Positions 43,475-55,451 of a stretch of 64,000 nt of DNA are shown here, piece after piece. The stretch comes from Cryobacterium glaciale. Its GTDB lineage: Bacteria > Actinomycetota > Actinomycetes > Actinomycetales > Microbacteriaceae. A model generated the notes under the pieces. The model worked only from the letters and a program-made list of their open reading frames with translations. It had not been told where the DNA came from and ran no database searches. How positions within the stretch are numbered: position 1 is the first letter of the stretch; every line of letters begins with the position of its first letter. Both the position numbers and the translations under genes were made by a program. Location of the stretch: the NCBI RefSeq assembly GCF_004402535.1, contig NZ_SOEY01000028.1:124001-188000 (forward strand). The letters are read 5' to 3'.

Positions 43475-43522
43475 AAACTGCACGCCCCGCGTCTGAACGA
43501 ACAGACCCGAGGCGTGCAGTTT
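43475..43522. terminator. Bidirectional terminator between rmuC and glpX
   Basis: AAACTGCACGCC (43475-43486) pairs with GGCGTGCAGTTT (43511-43522), with a further 5-bp inner stem around AACGAA. A-rich and T-rich flanks give a U-tract on either strand, fitting its place between convergent genes. Confidence 0.88.
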
Positions 43523-43545
43523 CCGATACAACCAGGAAGTAGTGC

Positions 43546-44532
43546 TTACAGCCACTTCTCGGCGAGGTGTTCCGCGATGACGCGACGAGCCGTGCCCGAA
43601 CGTGAGCGCAGCACGATGCTTTCGGTGCGGATCATCGGGCCCTTGCGACGTACGCCGTCGACGAGTCCGCCGTCGGTGACGCCGGTTGCCACGAAGAACG
43701 TGTTGTCGCCGCTGACCATGTCGTCGACTTCGAGCAGCTTGTCGATGTCGAGGCCAGCCGCAACGCCGCGGGCACGCTCAGCGTCGTCCTTCGGGGCGAG
43801 GCGTCCCTGCATGTAGCCGCCGAGAGCCTTGAGGGCGCAGGCCGTGGTGATGCCTTCCGGGCTTCCGCCGATGCCGACGCACATGTCAATGCGGGTCTCG
43901 TAACGGGCGGCGTTGATACCGCCGGCCACGTCGCCGTCGAGCATGAGGCGAGTTCCGGCACCGGCGCTGCGAATCGCATCGATCAGGCCAGCGTGGCGCG
44001 GGCGGTCGAGAACGGCAATTGTCATTTCCCCGATCGGCTTCTTCATGGCCATCGCGAGGTCACGGATGTTCTCGGCAATTGACTGGTCGAGGCTGACGAC
44101 GCCGCGCCCGGCCGCACCGGTGACGATCTTGTCCATGTAAAAGATTGACGAGGCGTCGAGCATCGTGCCGCGGTCCGAGACCGCGATGACGGAGACGGCG
44201 TTCTGGCGGCCGGCGGCCGTGAGACTCGTTCCGTCGATGGGGTCGACAGCGATGTCGCAGGCGGGGCCGCGGCCGTTGCCGACGTGCTCGCCGTTGAACA
44301 GCATCGGCGCTTCATCTTTTTCACCCTCACCGATAACGATGAGCCCGTCGAAATTGACGGTACCGAGGAAGGCGCGCATGGCGTCGACGGCGGCTTTGTC
44401 TGCGGCGTTCTTGTCGCCGCGGCCGATGAAGGGCACGGCGCGGATGGCTGCGGCCTCGGTGGCACGCACGAGCTCCATAGCGAGGTTACGGTCGGGGTGT
44501 TGAAACAGAGTGGCGGTCTCGGTGCTGTTCAA
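43546..44532 (-). CDS. glpX: Class II fructose-1,6-bisphosphatase
   Basis: This 328-residue GlpX protein has GEGEKDEAPML, the metal site DPIDGTSL and DRPRHAGLI. It hydrolyses fructose-1,6-bisphosphate in gluconeogenesis. The TTG at 44532 is chosen because GGGAGG lies five bases upstream; GTG or ATG starts further upstream have no family match. It is divergent from fba, the enzyme that makes its substrate from triose phosphates, across a 154-base gap. Confidence 0.95.
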   Translation of the reverse strand: MNSTETATLFQHPDRNLAMELVRATEAAAIRAVPFIGRGDKNAADKAAVDAMRAFLGTVNFDGLIVIGEGEKDEAPMLFNGEHVGNGRGPACDIAVDPIDGTSLTAAGRQNAVSVIAVSDRGTMLDASSIFYMDKIVTGAAGRGVVSLDQSIAENIRDLAMAMKKPIGEMTIAVLDRPRHAGLIDAIRSAGAGTRLMLDGDVAGGINAARYETRIDMCVGIGGSPEGITTACALKALGGYMQGRLAPKDDAERARGVAAGLDIDKLLEVDDMVSGDNTFFVATGVTDGGLVDGVRRKGPMIRTESIVLRSRSGTARRVIAEHLAEKWL

Positions 44533-44686
44533 AAGGTCCTCCCGGACGTAAGTTCGACTTCGAATACGACGGATGCGCGGCGGGTCGCGCGGATTGTCCG
44601 CCCGAGTCACCTTATCGCGACCGACCGCGCCGAGGCGGGCTTGGCTAGACTCGGGTCACACCCCCGCACACTCTCGAGGAGAAGCA

Positions 44687-45712
<1,026 letters not shown>

Positions 45713-45716
45713 AGCA

Positions 45717-46298
45717 ATGACAGAGAACCCGGACTCCGTTCCACCCCCCGCGAAAGACCCACGCCCGCGCCCGCGCCCGCAGTACGGCGAACTCGCCCCT
45801 GAAGGCTGGACCTGGCAACCTCCGCAGGACGAAGACCGGGTTGACCCCGCTCCCTCCCCCTCTGTTGGGGCGGGAGCGGGAGCACCACCACATGCGTCGA
45901 CCCCGACTTTCCAGTCTGCGCCCGGACCGCGTAGCGTGCCCGCCTGGGATCGCCCGTGGACCGTCGGGCTATTGGCCTTCGGGCTTCTCGCCACCGTCTA
46001 CGGCGTGTTCTCGCTGGGCGGATTCCCGATCGCTATGCAGGCCTTTTACACCGATCAGGGGTTGGGGACCTACACTCCAGCAGTGTCCATCGGCACCATC
46101 ACGACGGTCGGAGCGATCACGCTCGTTTTCGTCTGGCTGGTCGCGACAGCGGTATCCGTGCGACTGCTCTTACGGCGGCGACGCGCTTTTTTCGTACCTA
46201 TCATCGGTGGTGCGGTGTCGCTCGTGGTGCTGTTTGCCTTCACGATAGCCGCGCTATTCAGCGACCCGACCCTGATCGAGTTCCTCAGCCGCCAGTAG
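45717..46298 (+). CDS. DUF6264-type proline-rich membrane protein
   Basis: This 193-residue protein starts with a Pro/Arg-rich soluble part (RPRPRPQYGELAPEGWTW) to about residue 80 and has three or four hydrophobic segments (about 84-105, 118-148, 160-185). The GELAPEGWTWQPP stretch is typical of a family found only in Microbacteriaceae and relatives. Function unknown. The ATG is 4 bases after the fba stop, so the two may be coupled, although they look unrelated. Confidence 0.78.
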   Translation: MTENPDSVPPPAKDPRPRPRPQYGELAPEGWTWQPPQDEDRVDPAPSPSVGAGAGAPPHASTPTFQSAPGPRSVPAWDRPWTVGLLAFGLLATVYGVFSLGGFPIAMQAFYTDQGLGTYTPAVSIGTITTVGAITLVFVWLVATAVSVRLLLRRRRAFFVPIIGGAVSLVVLFAFTIAALFSDPTLIEFLSRQ

Positions 46299-46316
46299 CC
46301 GTTACGGCCGAGCTGG

Positions 46317-47396
46317 TTACTCGGCCGGGGCGGCTCGACCACCGAAGGCGCGCGCATCCGTTTCGCCGGAGAGGTCCTTGCGTAGTTCCTTGGGCAGCGA
46401 GAAAATCAGGTCTTCTTCGGCGGTCTTGACCTGTTCCACGTCGCTGTAACCGGCGTCGGCGAGGGCTTCGAGCAATTCGTCGACGAGTTCCTCGGGAACG
46501 GATGCCCCGCTCGTCACCCCGACGGTCGTCGCGTTGTCGAGCCACTCCTGTTTGACCTCGCTCGCGAAGTCGACGCGATACGCCGCTTTCGCGCCGTATT
46601 CCAGGGCGACCTCCACCAGGCGCACCGAGTTGGACGAGTTGGCCGAACCGACCACGATCACCAGGTCGGAGTCGCGGGCGACTTTCTTGATGGCCACCTG
46701 ACGGTTCTGGGTGGCGTAGCAGATGTCGTCGCTCGGCGGATCCTGCAAGTTGGGGAACCGCGCCCGCAGCCGACGCACTGTCTCCATGGTCTCGTCGACG
46801 CTCAGCGTGGTCTGCGACAGCCAGACCACCCGGTCGGGGTCGCGCACGACGACGGTATCGGCTTCATCGGGACTGCCGACGAGGGTGGTGTGCTCGGGGG
46901 CCTCACCGGCCGTGCCCTCGACCTCTTCGTGGCCTTCGTGGCCGATCAGCAGAATCTGAAAGTCGTCGCGGGCGAAGCGCACGGCTTCGCGGTGCACCTT
47001 GGTCACGAGCGGGCAGGTCGCGTCGATGGCTTGCAGGCCCCGTGCGGCGGCAGCGTCGACGACGGCCGGGGAGACGCCGTGGGCGCTGAAGACGATGTGC
47101 GCGCCGTGCGGCACCTCGTCGACCTCGTCGACGAAGACGGCGCCCAGGTTTTCAAGCTCGGACACCACGTGGATGTTGTGCACGATCTGCTTGCGCACGT
47201 AGACAGGGGCGCCGTAGTGCTCGAGCGCCTTCTCGACGGCGATGACGGCGCGGTCGACTCCGGCGCAGTAACCACGCGGGGCCGCGAGCAGCACCCGCTT
47301 ATGTCCGACCACCGGGGTATCCTTAAGCCTGTTGCGAGCGCTGGGAATGCGCGGCATACCCAGGCCGATAGCGGTCGGCTTACTTTGGGTGTGCAT
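46317..47396 (-). CDS. ispH: 4-hydroxy-3-methylbut-2-enyl diphosphate reductase
   Basis: About 359 residues, with all three iron-sulfur cysteines: [22 protein letters not shown] and [10 protein letters not shown]. It performs the last step of the MEP isoprenoid pathway, making IPP and DMAPP. The start is uncertain: ATG at 47396, GTG at 47408 or ATG at 47354 are all in frame, and none has a strong ribosome site. Divergent from xseA. Its product feeds the cis-prenyltransferase also encoded in this window. Confidence 0.96.
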   Translation of the reverse strand: MHTQSKPTAIGLGMPRIPSARNRLKDTPVVGHKRVLLAAPRGYCAGVDRAVIAVEKALEHYGAPVYVRKQIVHNIHVVSELENLGAVFVDEVDEVPHGAHIVFSAHGVSPAVVDAAAARGLQAIDATCPLVTKVHREAVRFARDDFQILLIGHEGHEEVEGTAGEAPEHTTLVGSPDEADTVVVRDPDRVVWLSQTTLSVDETMETVRRLRARFPNLQDPPSDDICYATQNRQVAIKKVARDSDLVIVVGSANSSNSVRLVEVALEYGAKAAYRVDFASEVKQEWLDNATTVGVTSGASVPEELVDELLEALADAGYSDVEQVKTAEEDLIFSLPKELRKDLSGETDARAFGGRAAPAE

Positions 47397-47492
47397 GCTG
47401 GTGTTCACCGCCTCAGTCTACGCACGCACGACCGAAGAACTCTGGGAGGACCCGCCTGTGCCCCACGCCAGCGCCACGCCAAGGACCACCGC

Positions 47493-48734
47493 ATGACGGA
47501 TGCCCCCGCCACCGTCGAAACACCGTGGCCGGTCGCCCTGCTCTCCAATAAGATTCGCGGCTACATCGAACGGCTCGGCATGGTCTGGGTCGAGGGCGAG
47601 ATCACCCAGTGGGGCGCGAGCGGCGGCAACGTCTACGGCAAGCTCAAAGACCTGACCGAAGACGCCACCGTGAGTTTCACGATCTGGTCGTCGGTGCGCG
47701 CCAAGCTCACCGCAGACTTCAAAGCGGGTGACCGCGTCGTCGCCCTGGTCAAACCCAATTTCTGGGTCAAGGGCGGCACCCTCACCATGCAGGCCTTCGA
47801 AATGCGCCATGTGGGGCTCGGCGATCTGCTGGAACGGCTCGAACGGCTCCGCAAACAGCTTGCGAGCGAGGGCCTGTTCGACGCCTCCCGCAAGAAGCGG
47901 CTGCCGTTCCTGCCGCACTGCATCGGCCTCGTCACCGGCAAAGATTCCGACGCCGAGAAAGACGTCATTCGCAATGCCCAGCTGCGCTGGCCGGCCGTGA
48001 ACTTTCGCATCGCGCACGCCGCCGTGCAGGGCGATCGGGCCGTCGGCGAAGTCACGAGCGCGATCCAACGACTCGACGCCGACCCCGAAGTCGATGTGAT
48101 CATCGTCGCCCGCGGCGGCGGCGACTTTCAGAACCTGCTCACCTTCAGCGATGAGGGCCTCGTGCGCGCCGCTGCCGCCTGCCTGACGCCGCTGGTCAGC
48201 GCGATCGGGCACGAGGCCGACCGTCCGCTGCTCGACGAGGTGGCCGACCTGCGGGCGTCCACCCCGACGGATGCCGCCAAGCGCGTCGTCCCCGACGTCA
48301 GCGACGAACTGAACCGGGTGCAGCAGGCGCGGGCGCGTCTCAGTAGCCGGCTCACCGGCATCCTCTCGTCGGAAATCGACCGGATCTCGCAGCTGCGCAG
48401 CCGACCGGCGCTCGTCGACCCGCGCTGGATCATCGATTCCCGCAGCGAAGACCTCACCCGCTACGTGGCGCGCGGCGCCGAACTCACCGGTCGCATTGTC
48501 GAACGCGCCGGGGCCACCGTCGTGGAACTACGCTCCCAGCTGCGCGCCCTGTCACCCCAGGGCACCCTCGATCGTGGTTATGCGATCGCCCAGCTGCCGG
48601 GCGGCAACGTACTGCGCAGCTCCGGCGACGCCCCGGCCGGCACCGAGCTGCTGCTCACCCTGGCCAGCGGAACGGTGCCCGTCACCGCGAACGCCGCCGT
48701 GTCCGCCAACGTGCCCGCCACCGCACTGACCTAA
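47493..48734 (+). CDS. xseA: Exodeoxyribonuclease VII large subunit
   Basis: This 413-residue protein has the OB-fold ([14 protein letters not shown]), the catalytic part with [19 protein letters not shown] and [15 protein letters not shown], then [20 protein letters not shown] and a coiled-coil arm. It degrades single-stranded DNA together with XseB, whose gene starts 5 bases downstream. XseA begins a probable operon of xseA, xseB, a DUF4245 gene, a carbonic anhydrase gene and perhaps fumC. Confidence 0.96.
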   Translation: MTDAPATVETPWPVALLSNKIRGYIERLGMVWVEGEITQWGASGGNVYGKLKDLTEDATVSFTIWSSVRAKLTADFKAGDRVVALVKPNFWVKGGTLTMQAFEMRHVGLGDLLERLERLRKQLASEGLFDASRKKRLPFLPHCIGLVTGKDSDAEKDVIRNAQLRWPAVNFRIAHAAVQGDRAVGEVTSAIQRLDADPEVDVIIVARGGGDFQNLLTFSDEGLVRAAAACLTPLVSAIGHEADRPLLDEVADLRASTPTDAAKRVVPDVSDELNRVQQARARLSSRLTGILSSEIDRISQLRSRPALVDPRWIIDSRSEDLTRYVARGAELTGRIVERAGATVVELRSQLRALSPQGTLDRGYAIAQLPGGNVLRSSGDAPAGTELLLTLASGTVPVTANAAVSANVPATALT

Positions 48735-48739
48735 ATAGA

Positions 48740-48994
48740 ATGGATGCCATGACCTCGCTTGCCCAAGACATCAGTGATCTCAGCTACGAACAGGCCCGCG
48801 ATGAGCTCATCCGCGTGGTCAACGAGCTCGAGCAGGGTTCGAGCACGCTGGAGCAGTCGCTCGCGCTGTGGGAGCGCGGCGAAGCCCTCGCCCGCCGCTG
48901 CGAAGAATGGCTGATCGGGGCCAAGTCCCGACTCGATGCCGCCCGTCTGGCCCAGGCGGCGCCCGCGGGCGAAGACGCCGCGACCACCAGATGA
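48740..48994 (+). CDS. xseB: Exodeoxyribonuclease VII small subunit
   Basis: This 84-residue helical protein has the XseB pattern [20 protein letters not shown], then [22 protein letters not shown]. It binds the XseA coiled-coil arm. In-frame ATG codons lie at 48740 and 48749, and the second could be the real start. The stop overlaps the next start as ATGA. Confidence 0.94.
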   Translation: MDAMTSLAQDISDLSYEQARDELIRVVNELEQGSSTLEQSLALWERGEALARRCEEWLIGAKSRLDAARLAQAAPAGEDAATTR

Positions 48995-49644
48995 GCCGCG
49001 CCCCCAAGCCGCCGCGCGTCGTCGCCGAACTGGGTCGGCCGGAGACTCCGCAGGAGACCGCCGACCGACTCGCCGAGAACTCGCGCAAGTACCGCTCGCA
49101 CAAGACGGTGAACAATCTGGTGCTGTCCCTGCTCGTGACGGTGGGTGCCGTGCTCGTACTGGTGCTGCTGGTGCCGCGTAACGACAACCCGATCACTCGC
49201 GACATCGACTATGCGAGCGTGGCCGCCCAGCTGCAACCGGTCGTCGACCATGCCCTCGCCAGCCCCGAGCTGCCAGATGGTTGGAGCGCCAACGTCGCCG
49301 AGTGGCAGGCCGGAACCAACGGCCAGGTTCCGTCCTGGTACATCGGGCTGCTCACGCCCGACAACCAGTACATCGGTTTCAGCCAGGCCTTCGACGCCAA
49401 CCCCACCTGGCTCGCCCAGAAACTGCCCGACTCGCCCGTCGTTGACACTGCCAGCATCGCCGGCGTCACCTGGGACGTGTACCGCAACAGCGCGGCAGAG
49501 GCCGATCGGGGCAATTTCGACTACGCCCTCGTCACGACCGCCGGCACGAGCACCTACGCGCTGATCGGCACGGCCCCCACCGGCGACTTCGAGACCCTGG
49601 CGACCGCGCTCGCCGCCAACGTGGCAGAGAACGCCGCCGAATGA
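48991..49644 (+). CDS. DUF4245-family membrane-anchored protein
   Basis: This 217-residue protein has a charged cytoplasmic start of about 38 residues, one membrane helix ([19 protein letters not shown]) and an extracellular domain of DUF4245 type ([30 protein letters not shown]). It is an actinobacterial family of unknown function. Both ends overlap neighbours by four bases (xseB stop, carbonic anhydrase start), which fixes the start and shows tight coupling. Confidence 0.87.
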   Translation: MSRAPKPPRVVAELGRPETPQETADRLAENSRKYRSHKTVNNLVLSLLVTVGAVLVLVLLVPRNDNPITRDIDYASVAAQLQPVVDHALASPELPDGWSANVAEWQAGTNGQVPSWYIGLLTPDNQYIGFSQAFDANPTWLAQKLPDSPVVDTASIAGVTWDVYRNSAAEADRGNFDYALVTTAGTSTYALIGTAPTGDFETLATALAANVAENAAE

Positions 49645-50291
49645 ACCGCGAATCGACGGCAATCCCGACTCCGGCCGAGGCTTGGAACGAACTGCGTGAG
49701 GGCAACGTGCGCTTCGTCGCCGGCACCCCCCGGCACCGGCAGGACGTCGACCGGCGCGCTGAGCTCGTCGGCCAGCAGACCCCGCACGCCGCACTGTTCG
49801 GCTGCAGCGACTCCCGCCTCGCCGCCGAGATCATCTTCGACCAGGGCCTCGGCGACCTGTTCGTCGTGCGCAATGCCGGCCAGGTCATCTCCACATCGGT
49901 GCTCGGTTCGCTCGAGTACGCGGTCGCCGTGCTGCACGTTCCGCTGATCCTCGTGCTCGGCCACGACGAGTGCGGTGCGGTGCGCGCCGCCATCGATTCG
50001 CAAGACACGGATGCCCCGGCTCTGCCCGTTCACATCGCGCACATCATCGAGAAGATCGTGCCGGCGGTGCGTCGAGTAAGCGGGCGAGCGGTATCCGCTC
50101 TCGTCGAACCGACAGAGGTGGATGCCGGCCAGGTGGGCCGGGAGCACCTCAAAGACACGGTCACCGAGCTGCTCGAGCAGTCCGAGGTGATCAGCGCGGC
50201 CATCGCAGAAGGTACATTGGCTATCGTCGGTGCGAACTACGTTCTTCACGAAGGGCACGCCGATCCTCACATCAAAGTGGGCCTGATCTAG
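49641..50291 (+). CDS. Beta-class carbonic anhydrase
   Basis: The 216-residue enzyme has the zinc-ligand motifs CSDSRLAAE (Cys, with the Asp-Arg dyad) and GHDECGA (His, Cys). It interconverts CO2 and bicarbonate in the cytoplasm. The bicarbonate pool could also serve the ATP-dependent carboxylase encoded at 29.7-37.5 kb; this link is inference, as the two loci are 12 kb apart. The ATG overlaps the DUF4245 stop. Confidence 0.95.
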   Translation: MNRESTAIPTPAEAWNELREGNVRFVAGTPRHRQDVDRRAELVGQQTPHAALFGCSDSRLAAEIIFDQGLGDLFVVRNAGQVISTSVLGSLEYAVAVLHVPLILVLGHDECGAVRAAIDSQDTDAPALPVHIAHIIEKIVPAVRRVSGRAVSALVEPTEVDAGQVGREHLKDTVTELLEQSEVISAAIAEGTLAIVGANYVLHEGHADPHIKVGLI

Positions 50292-50357
50292 GCCCACCGG
50301 GTTTCTTATCGCGCACCCGTTGCGCACAGCACGACTCTCATACAGCACCGAAAGGGA

Positions 50358-51782
50358 ATGCACATAGTGGTGGACACCTCCGCAAACGCCGGTTACCGGA
50401 TCGAACACGACACGATGGGTGAGGTCCGGGTTCCGATGGACGCACTCTACGGCGCCCAGACGCAGCGAGCCGTGGAGAACTTCCCGATCTCGGGCTCCAC
50501 GCTCGAGTCCGCGCAGATCGCGGCCCTGGCTCGCATCAAGAAGTCTGCGGCCCTCGCCAACGCCCAGCTCGGCGTGCTCGATGCGGACATCGCCGACGCG
50601 ATTGCCGCGGCCGCCGACGAGGTCATCACCGGCCAATACGACACCGAGTTTCCGATCGACGTGTACCAGACCGGCAGCGGCACCTCCTCGAACATGAACA
50701 TGAACGAGGTCATCGCGACCCTCGCGACCCGCGCCCTCGGCCGCCCGGTGCACCCGAACGACCACGTCAACGCAAGCCAGTCCTCCAACGACGTGTTCCC
50801 CACCTCGGTGCACATCGCCGTCACGAGCGCCCTGATCGACGAACTCATCCCCGCGCTCGATCACCTCGCCGTCTCGTTCGAGGCCAAGGCTGAACTGTGG
50901 AAAGAGGCCGTCAAGGCCGGGCGCACGCACCTGATGGACGCCACCCCGGTCACCCTCGGCCAGGAGTTCGGCGGCTATGCCCGCCAGATGCGCCTCGGCA
51001 TCGAGCGCATCCGCACGGCGCTCCCCCGCGTCGCTGAGGTTCCGCTTGGCGGCACCGCGGTCGGCACCGGCATCAACACGCCGTACGGTTTTCCGCAGCT
51101 CGTCATCGAACTGCTCGTGGCCGAGACCGAACTGCCGATCACCGAGGCCCGCGACCACTTCGAGGCCCAGGCCAACCGCGACGGCCTCGTCGACGCGTCG
51201 GGCGCCCTGCGCACCATCGCCGTCTCGTTGACCAAGATCAACAACGACCTGCGCTGGATGGGTTCAGGCCCCAACACCGGGTTCGGCGAAATCAACATTC
51301 CCGACCTGCAGCCCGGCTCGTCGATCATGCCCGGCAAGGTCAACCCGGTCATCCCGGAGGCCGTGCTCATGGTCTGCTCGCGCGTCATCGGCAACGATGC
51401 GACCATCGCCTGGTCCGGTGCTTCGGGCTCGTTCGAGCTCAACGTCGGCATCCCGGTCATGGGAACCGCTCTCCTCGAGTCGATCCGTCTGCTGTCCAAC
51501 GCGACCCGCGTGCTCGCCGACAAGACCGTCGACGGCCTCGTCGCCAACCTCGAGCACGCTCGGGCGTTGGCCGAGAAGTCGCCGTCCATCGTCACGCCGC
51601 TCAACCGTGTCATCGGTTACGAAGCCGCCGCGAAGGTGGCCAAGAAGGCCGTTGCCGAGGGTCTCACCGTGCGCGAGGCTGTCATCGCGCTCGGCCACGT
51701 CGAACGCGGTGACCTCACGCTCGCCGAGCTCGACACGGCGCTCGACGTGCTGAGCATGACGCGTCCCCCGCAGAAGAAGTAG
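50358..51782 (+). CDS. fumC: Class II fumarate hydratase
   Basis: This 474-residue enzyme of the fumarase/aspartase family has [15 protein letters not shown] and [15 protein letters not shown]. It hydrates fumarate to malate in the TCA cycle. Spacing and motif variants match class II fumarase better than aspartase. GAAAGGGA precedes the ATG at 50358; a GTG at 50370 is possible. A terminator follows at 51798-51832. Confidence 0.96.
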   Translation: MHIVVDTSANAGYRIEHDTMGEVRVPMDALYGAQTQRAVENFPISGSTLESAQIAALARIKKSAALANAQLGVLDADIADAIAAAADEVITGQYDTEFPIDVYQTGSGTSSNMNMNEVIATLATRALGRPVHPNDHVNASQSSNDVFPTSVHIAVTSALIDELIPALDHLAVSFEAKAELWKEAVKAGRTHLMDATPVTLGQEFGGYARQMRLGIERIRTALPRVAEVPLGGTAVGTGINTPYGFPQLVIELLVAETELPITEARDHFEAQANRDGLVDASGALRTIAVSLTKINNDLRWMGSGPNTGFGEINIPDLQPGSSIMPGKVNPVIPEAVLMVCSRVIGNDATIAWSGASGSFELNVGIPVMGTALLESIRLLSNATRVLADKTVDGLVANLEHARALAEKSPSIVTPLNRVIGYEAAAKVAKKAVAEGLTVREAVIALGHVERGDLTLAELDTALDVLSMTRPPQKK

Positions 51783-51797
51783 CAGCACCACCCACAC

Positions 51798-51832
51798 AAA
51801 CCGCCCGGCCCCTGACAGGAGCCGGGCGGTTT
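51798..51832. terminator. Bidirectional terminator between fumC and the PhoH gene
   Basis: AAACCGCCCGGC (51798-51809) pairs perfectly with GCCGGGCGGTTT (51821-51832). The 12-bp stem closes on an 11-base loop, with A-rich and T-rich outer ends for both strands. It lies between convergent genes. Confidence 0.88.
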
Positions 51833-51842
51833 GCTGTATCAA

Positions 51843-53204
51843 CTACATGACCTCGTTGCCCTCCAGCATCTCCGTCACGAGCGCTGCGATCGCGCTGCGC
51901 TCCGACCTGGTCAAGGTCATGTGCGCGAACAGCGGATGCCCCTTCAGCGTTTCGATCACGCTGGCCACGCCGTCGAAGCGGCCGACCCGCAAATTGTCAC
52001 GCTGGGCGACGTCGTGCGTGAGCACCACGCGTGAGTTCTGACCGATGCGGCTCAGCACGGTCAGCAGCACGTTGCGCTCGAGGGACTGCGCCTCGTCGAC
52101 GATCACGAAGGCATCGTGCAGGCTGCGGCCGCGAATGTGGGTGAGCGGGAGCACCTCGAGGATGCCGCGCTCCATCACTTCCTCAACCACGTTCTCCGAC
52201 ACGATCGCGCCGAGCGTGTCGAAGACAGCCTGCGCCCACGGCCCCATTTTCTCGCCCTGGTCACCGGGCAGAAAGCCGAGGTCCTGGCCACCGACCGCAT
52301 ACAGCGGCCGGAACACCATGATCTTGCGGAATTGCTGCCGTTCCAGCACGGCTTCCAGCCCCGCGCACAGGGCCAGGGCCGATTTGCCGGTTCCGGCCCG
52401 CCCGCCGAGCGAGAGAATGCCGATGTCCGGGTCGAGCAACAGGTCGATGGCCAGACGTTGTTCGGCCGACCGACCGTGCAGTCCGAAGACGTCACGGTCG
52501 CCGCGCACCAGCTTGAGGGTGCCCCGGCTGGTCACCCGGCCCAGGGCCGACCCGCGGTCGGAGTGAATGACGAGTCCCGTGTTGATGGGCATGTCCTGCA
52601 CCGTGCGCGAGTCAAGCGTCTCCTTGTCGTAGAGCACGCTCATCTGCTCGGCGCTGAGAGTGATCTCGTCCATACCGGTCCAGCCGGAATCAACGGCGAG
52701 TTCGTGGCGGTACTCATCGGCAGCGAGACCGAGCGACGCGGCCTTCACCCGCAGCGGCAGGTCTTTCGACACCACGGTCACGGTCATTCCGTCGTTGGCC
52801 AGGTTGAGAGCCACCGCGAGGATGCGCGAGTCGTTGTCACCCAATTGCAGGCCAGACGGCAGCACCGACATGTTGGAGTGGTTCAGTTCCACTCGAAGGG
52901 TGCCGCCCTCGCCGACCGGAATCGGAAAGTCGAGGCGCTCATGCTTGAGCCTCAGTTCGTCCAGGTTGCGCAACGCCTGCCGGGCGAAATACCCGATCTC
53001 CGGGTCGTTGCGCTTGGACTCCAGCTCGCTGATCACCACCACGGGCAATACAACGGCGTGCTCGGCAAAGCGGAAAATCGCTTTCGGATCTGACAGAAGC
53101 ACCGAGGTGTCCAACACGTAGGTGCGCTCGGTTTGCGAAGCGGATGTCTCCACCCGGTCAGTCGCATTAAGGTCGGTTCGATTAGCGGTCACAGCCACTC
53201 CCAC
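51843..53204 (-). CDS. PIN-domain/PhoH ATPase fusion
   Basis: This 453-residue protein joins an N-terminal PIN nuclease domain ([12 protein letters not shown], then [10 protein letters not shown] and [12 protein letters not shown] holding the acidic site) to a C-terminal PhoH ATPase (Walker A GRAGTGKS, Walker [12 protein letters not shown]). PIN-PhoH (PhoH2) proteins unwind and cut RNA; both active sites look intact. The 53205-53410 gap upstream (206 bases) shows no gene or clear signal. Confidence 0.94.
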   Translation of the reverse strand: MGVAVTANRTDLNATDRVETSASQTERTYVLDTSVLLSDPKAIFRFAEHAVVLPVVVISELESKRNDPEIGYFARQALRNLDELRLKHERLDFPIPVGEGGTLRVELNHSNMSVLPSGLQLGDNDSRILAVALNLANDGMTVTVVSKDLPLRVKAASLGLAADEYRHELAVDSGWTGMDEITLSAEQMSVLYDKETLDSRTVQDMPINTGLVIHSDRGSALGRVTSRGTLKLVRGDRDVFGLHGRSAEQRLAIDLLLDPDIGILSLGGRAGTGKSALALCAGLEAVLERQQFRKIMVFRPLYAVGGQDLGFLPGDQGEKMGPWAQAVFDTLGAIVSENVVEEVMERGILEVLPLTHIRGRSLHDAFVIVDEAQSLERNVLLTVLSRIGQNSRVVLTHDVAQRDNLRVGRFDGVASVIETLKGHPLFAHMTLTRSERSAIAALVTEMLEGNEVM

Positions 53205-53410
53205 CCTGCGCCACGAGGACGCGGATCACTTTGGCGAGCTGGCCATCAAGCAATTCTCGAGCCGTACTTATATGGCCGTCTCGATCAGGTGCCGTACCTG
53301 ATGCAACAGACGCTACGACGTACGGGCGCAAAATGGAACCCGACACGCCCACTGAAATCTGTCGTTCACCTTACGTTGGGGCAGACGCTCGGTCTGCACC
53401 AGGAGAAATG

Positions 53411-54532
53411 CTAGTACGTGGCGGTGAGAGCGTAAGAGGTGAGGGCACCCCTCAGCATGGTCACCGTGTCGGGGTCGAGGGCCGCGTGCACACTCAAGCG
53501 CACCGTGGCACCGCGGGTGGTCGCGGTGATGCCGTGGTTGTGCAGGCTGGCGACGAGGGTGGTCAATAGTTCCGCCGGCGGCTCGAGCACGACGATGCCG
53601 GCGCGCTCCCGAGCATCGCGGGGTGAGACGATGTCGATGACGAATTCGTCGACGAGTTCGATGATCTGGGAGACGTTGTCATTCATGGCGGTCTGGATCG
53701 CGTTTACCCCGACCGTAGCGGTCTGCTCCAGGGCCGCAGCGAACCGGGCCTGGGCGATGGCGTCTCCGTTGGTCACCCGAAAGGCGCGGGCGCTGTGGCT
53801 GGGCGGAGTGACCTCATCCCACGGGACGTCGGTGTCGGTGCCGACGTAGCCAGAGTACACGGGAACAAGGCGTTCGATCGCCCGCTCACTGAGGGCCAGA
53901 AACCCGGTGCCCCAACCGGCCCTGGTCCATTTCTGACCACCGGAAGCGACGACATCCGCTGCCTCGTAGGCGGCATCGACGACGCCGAAGCCCTGGATCG
54001 CATCGACGATCAGCAGACGATCGCCGATGACCTGACGGATCCCGTCGAGGTCGGTGCGATAGCCCGTGCGGGAATCGACGAGGCACACAGCGACGGCGGC
54101 GACGGCCGGGGTGAGCTGGTCCCGGATCTGGCCGGGGGTGACGCGGCCTCGCACGGTCTCCAGCCAGATCGGCGTGACGACGTGCAGTGCCTCAGCGGCC
54201 CGCACTGCGGCGAAGGGCACGCTGGGAAAATCCCCGGCTGACAGCAGCACGCCGCCGGTCAGGCCGAACATCGCTTGCATGAGACCCGAGCTGGTGTTGG
54301 GCTGCAGCACGATCTGGTCGGGCGTGAAACCGGTGAGAGCGGATACCGCGGTGCGGGCCCGCAGGTCCTGTTCGACGAGGTGGTCGAGACTGCCGTGCCG
54401 GGCGCGGGAGAGCACCTCGGTCTGGCCGAGAGTCTCAGCGACGACGGCCTCCGAGAGCGGGCCGACCCGGCCGAAGTCGAGGTACCCGGGCTCGTCACGA
54501 AAGCCGTCGGTGAAGCTCAGGAGCGAATTCAT
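53411..54532 (-). CDS. Class-V aminotransferase-fold PLP enzyme
   Basis: This 373-residue member of the fold-type I class V group has the probable PLP lysine in ASGGQKWTRAGWGTGFL (about residue 206) and the preceding Asp in LLIVDAIQGFG. Relatives include cysteine desulfurases, kynureninase-like and isopenicillin-N-epimerase-like enzymes. The cysteine of a desulfurase active loop is not evident, so a transaminase or epimerase is more likely. Single gene. Confidence 0.85.
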   Translation of the reverse strand: MNSLLSFTDGFRDEPGYLDFGRVGPLSEAVVAETLGQTEVLSRARHGSLDHLVEQDLRARTAVSALTGFTPDQIVLQPNTSSGLMQAMFGLTGGVLLSAGDFPSVPFAAVRAAEALHVVTPIWLETVRGRVTPGQIRDQLTPAVAAVAVCLVDSRTGYRTDLDGIRQVIGDRLLIVDAIQGFGVVDAAYEAADVVASGGQKWTRAGWGTGFLALSERAIERLVPVYSGYVGTDTDVPWDEVTPPSHSARAFRVTNGDAIAQARFAAALEQTATVGVNAIQTAMNDNVSQIIELVDEFVIDIVSPRDARERAGIVVLEPPAELLTTLVASLHNHGITATTRGATVRLSVHAALDPDTVTMLRGALTSYALTATY

Positions 54533-54596
54533 AGAAGCGGGTCCAATCGGTTGTCAGAAAATACTTCCCCAGCTGGTCTCCCCCACGAAACGCGGT

Positions 54597-55382
54597 CTAG
54601 CCACCGAACCGACGCTGGCGGCGAGAGAAGTCACGCAGGGCACGCAGAAAGTCGATCTGCCGCAGGTCGGGGCCGAGGGCTTCCACGAAGTAGAACTCGC
54701 TGTGTGCGCTCTGCCAGAGCATGAAGTCGCTCAGCCGCTGCTCGCCCGAGGTGCGAATGACCAGGTCGGGGTCTGGCTGACCACCGGTATACAGGTGCTG
54801 GCCGATCAGCTCGGGCGTGAGGGTCTCCGCGAGGTCCTCCAGGCTGCCGCCGTGCGCGTGGTGGGTGGCGACGATGCTGCGCATCGCGTCCGTGATCTCG
54901 GTGCGACCGCCGTAGCCGACCGCGAGATTCACGTGCAGTCCCGTTCGGTCGCTGGTGCGGGCATCCGCTGCATCGAGCGCTGCGACCAGCGGAAGGGGCA
55001 GTCCGGCCTTCGACCCCACCTGCTGCACCCGCCAATTGCGATAGTGCGATAGCTCTTCGGCGAGGTCGGCGATGATCTCGATCAGGTCGGCGAGTTCGTC
55101 ACTCGGGCGTTGGGTGAGGTTGTCGGAGGAGAGCAGGTACAGGGTGACGACCGAAATTCCGAGGTCGTCACACCATTCCAGAAATTCGCGCATCTTGGCG
55201 GCGCCGGCGCGATGCCCGTGCGCGGCCGTTTGAAAGCCCAGCTGCCGGGCCCAACGCCGGTTGCCGTCGATGATCATGGCGACGTGGCGGGGCAGGTGCT
55301 CCGCCGTCAGTCCGCGCTTCAGCCGGCGCTGATAGAGCCTGTAGAGGAGGCCGCGCGCTGAGGGGACTTGGGGTTTCTGCAC
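54597..55382 (-). CDS. uppS: Cis-prenyltransferase (polyprenyl diphosphate synthase, UppS family)
   Basis: This 261-residue protein has MIIDGNRRWARQLG, the active-site Asp loop, in which GN-R replaces the more common MDGNGRWA. It also has VNLAVGYGGRTEI and the C-terminal DLVIRTSGEQRLSDFMLWQ. It makes long Z-polyprenyl diphosphate for cell-wall lipid carriers; actinobacteria often have a short-chain Z-FPP synthase and a long-chain enzyme, and product length cannot be told here. Divergent from the haemolysin-III gene. Confidence 0.94.
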   Translation of the reverse strand: MQKPQVPSARGLLYRLYQRRLKRGLTAEHLPRHVAMIIDGNRRWARQLGFQTAAHGHRAGAAKMREFLEWCDDLGISVVTLYLLSSDNLTQRPSDELADLIEIIADLAEELSHYRNWRVQQVGSKAGLPLPLVAALDAADARTSDRTGLHVNLAVGYGGRTEITDAMRSIVATHHAHGGSLEDLAETLTPELIGQHLYTGGQPDPDLVIRTSGEQRLSDFMLWQSAHSEFYFVEALGPDLRQIDFLRALRDFSRRQRRFGG

Positions 55383-55451
55383 ACAGTTACGCTAGTCCAC
55401 TCCGGCGAGGGTTCGGGGCAGGCGGGCCACGCCCTGTCGTATCCTTGCAGC

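Noticed and set aside
53205-53410. A small gene upstream of the PIN-PhoH gene
   Set aside because: Short frames here have no ribosome site, no membrane or domain character, and codon use unlike the neighbours.
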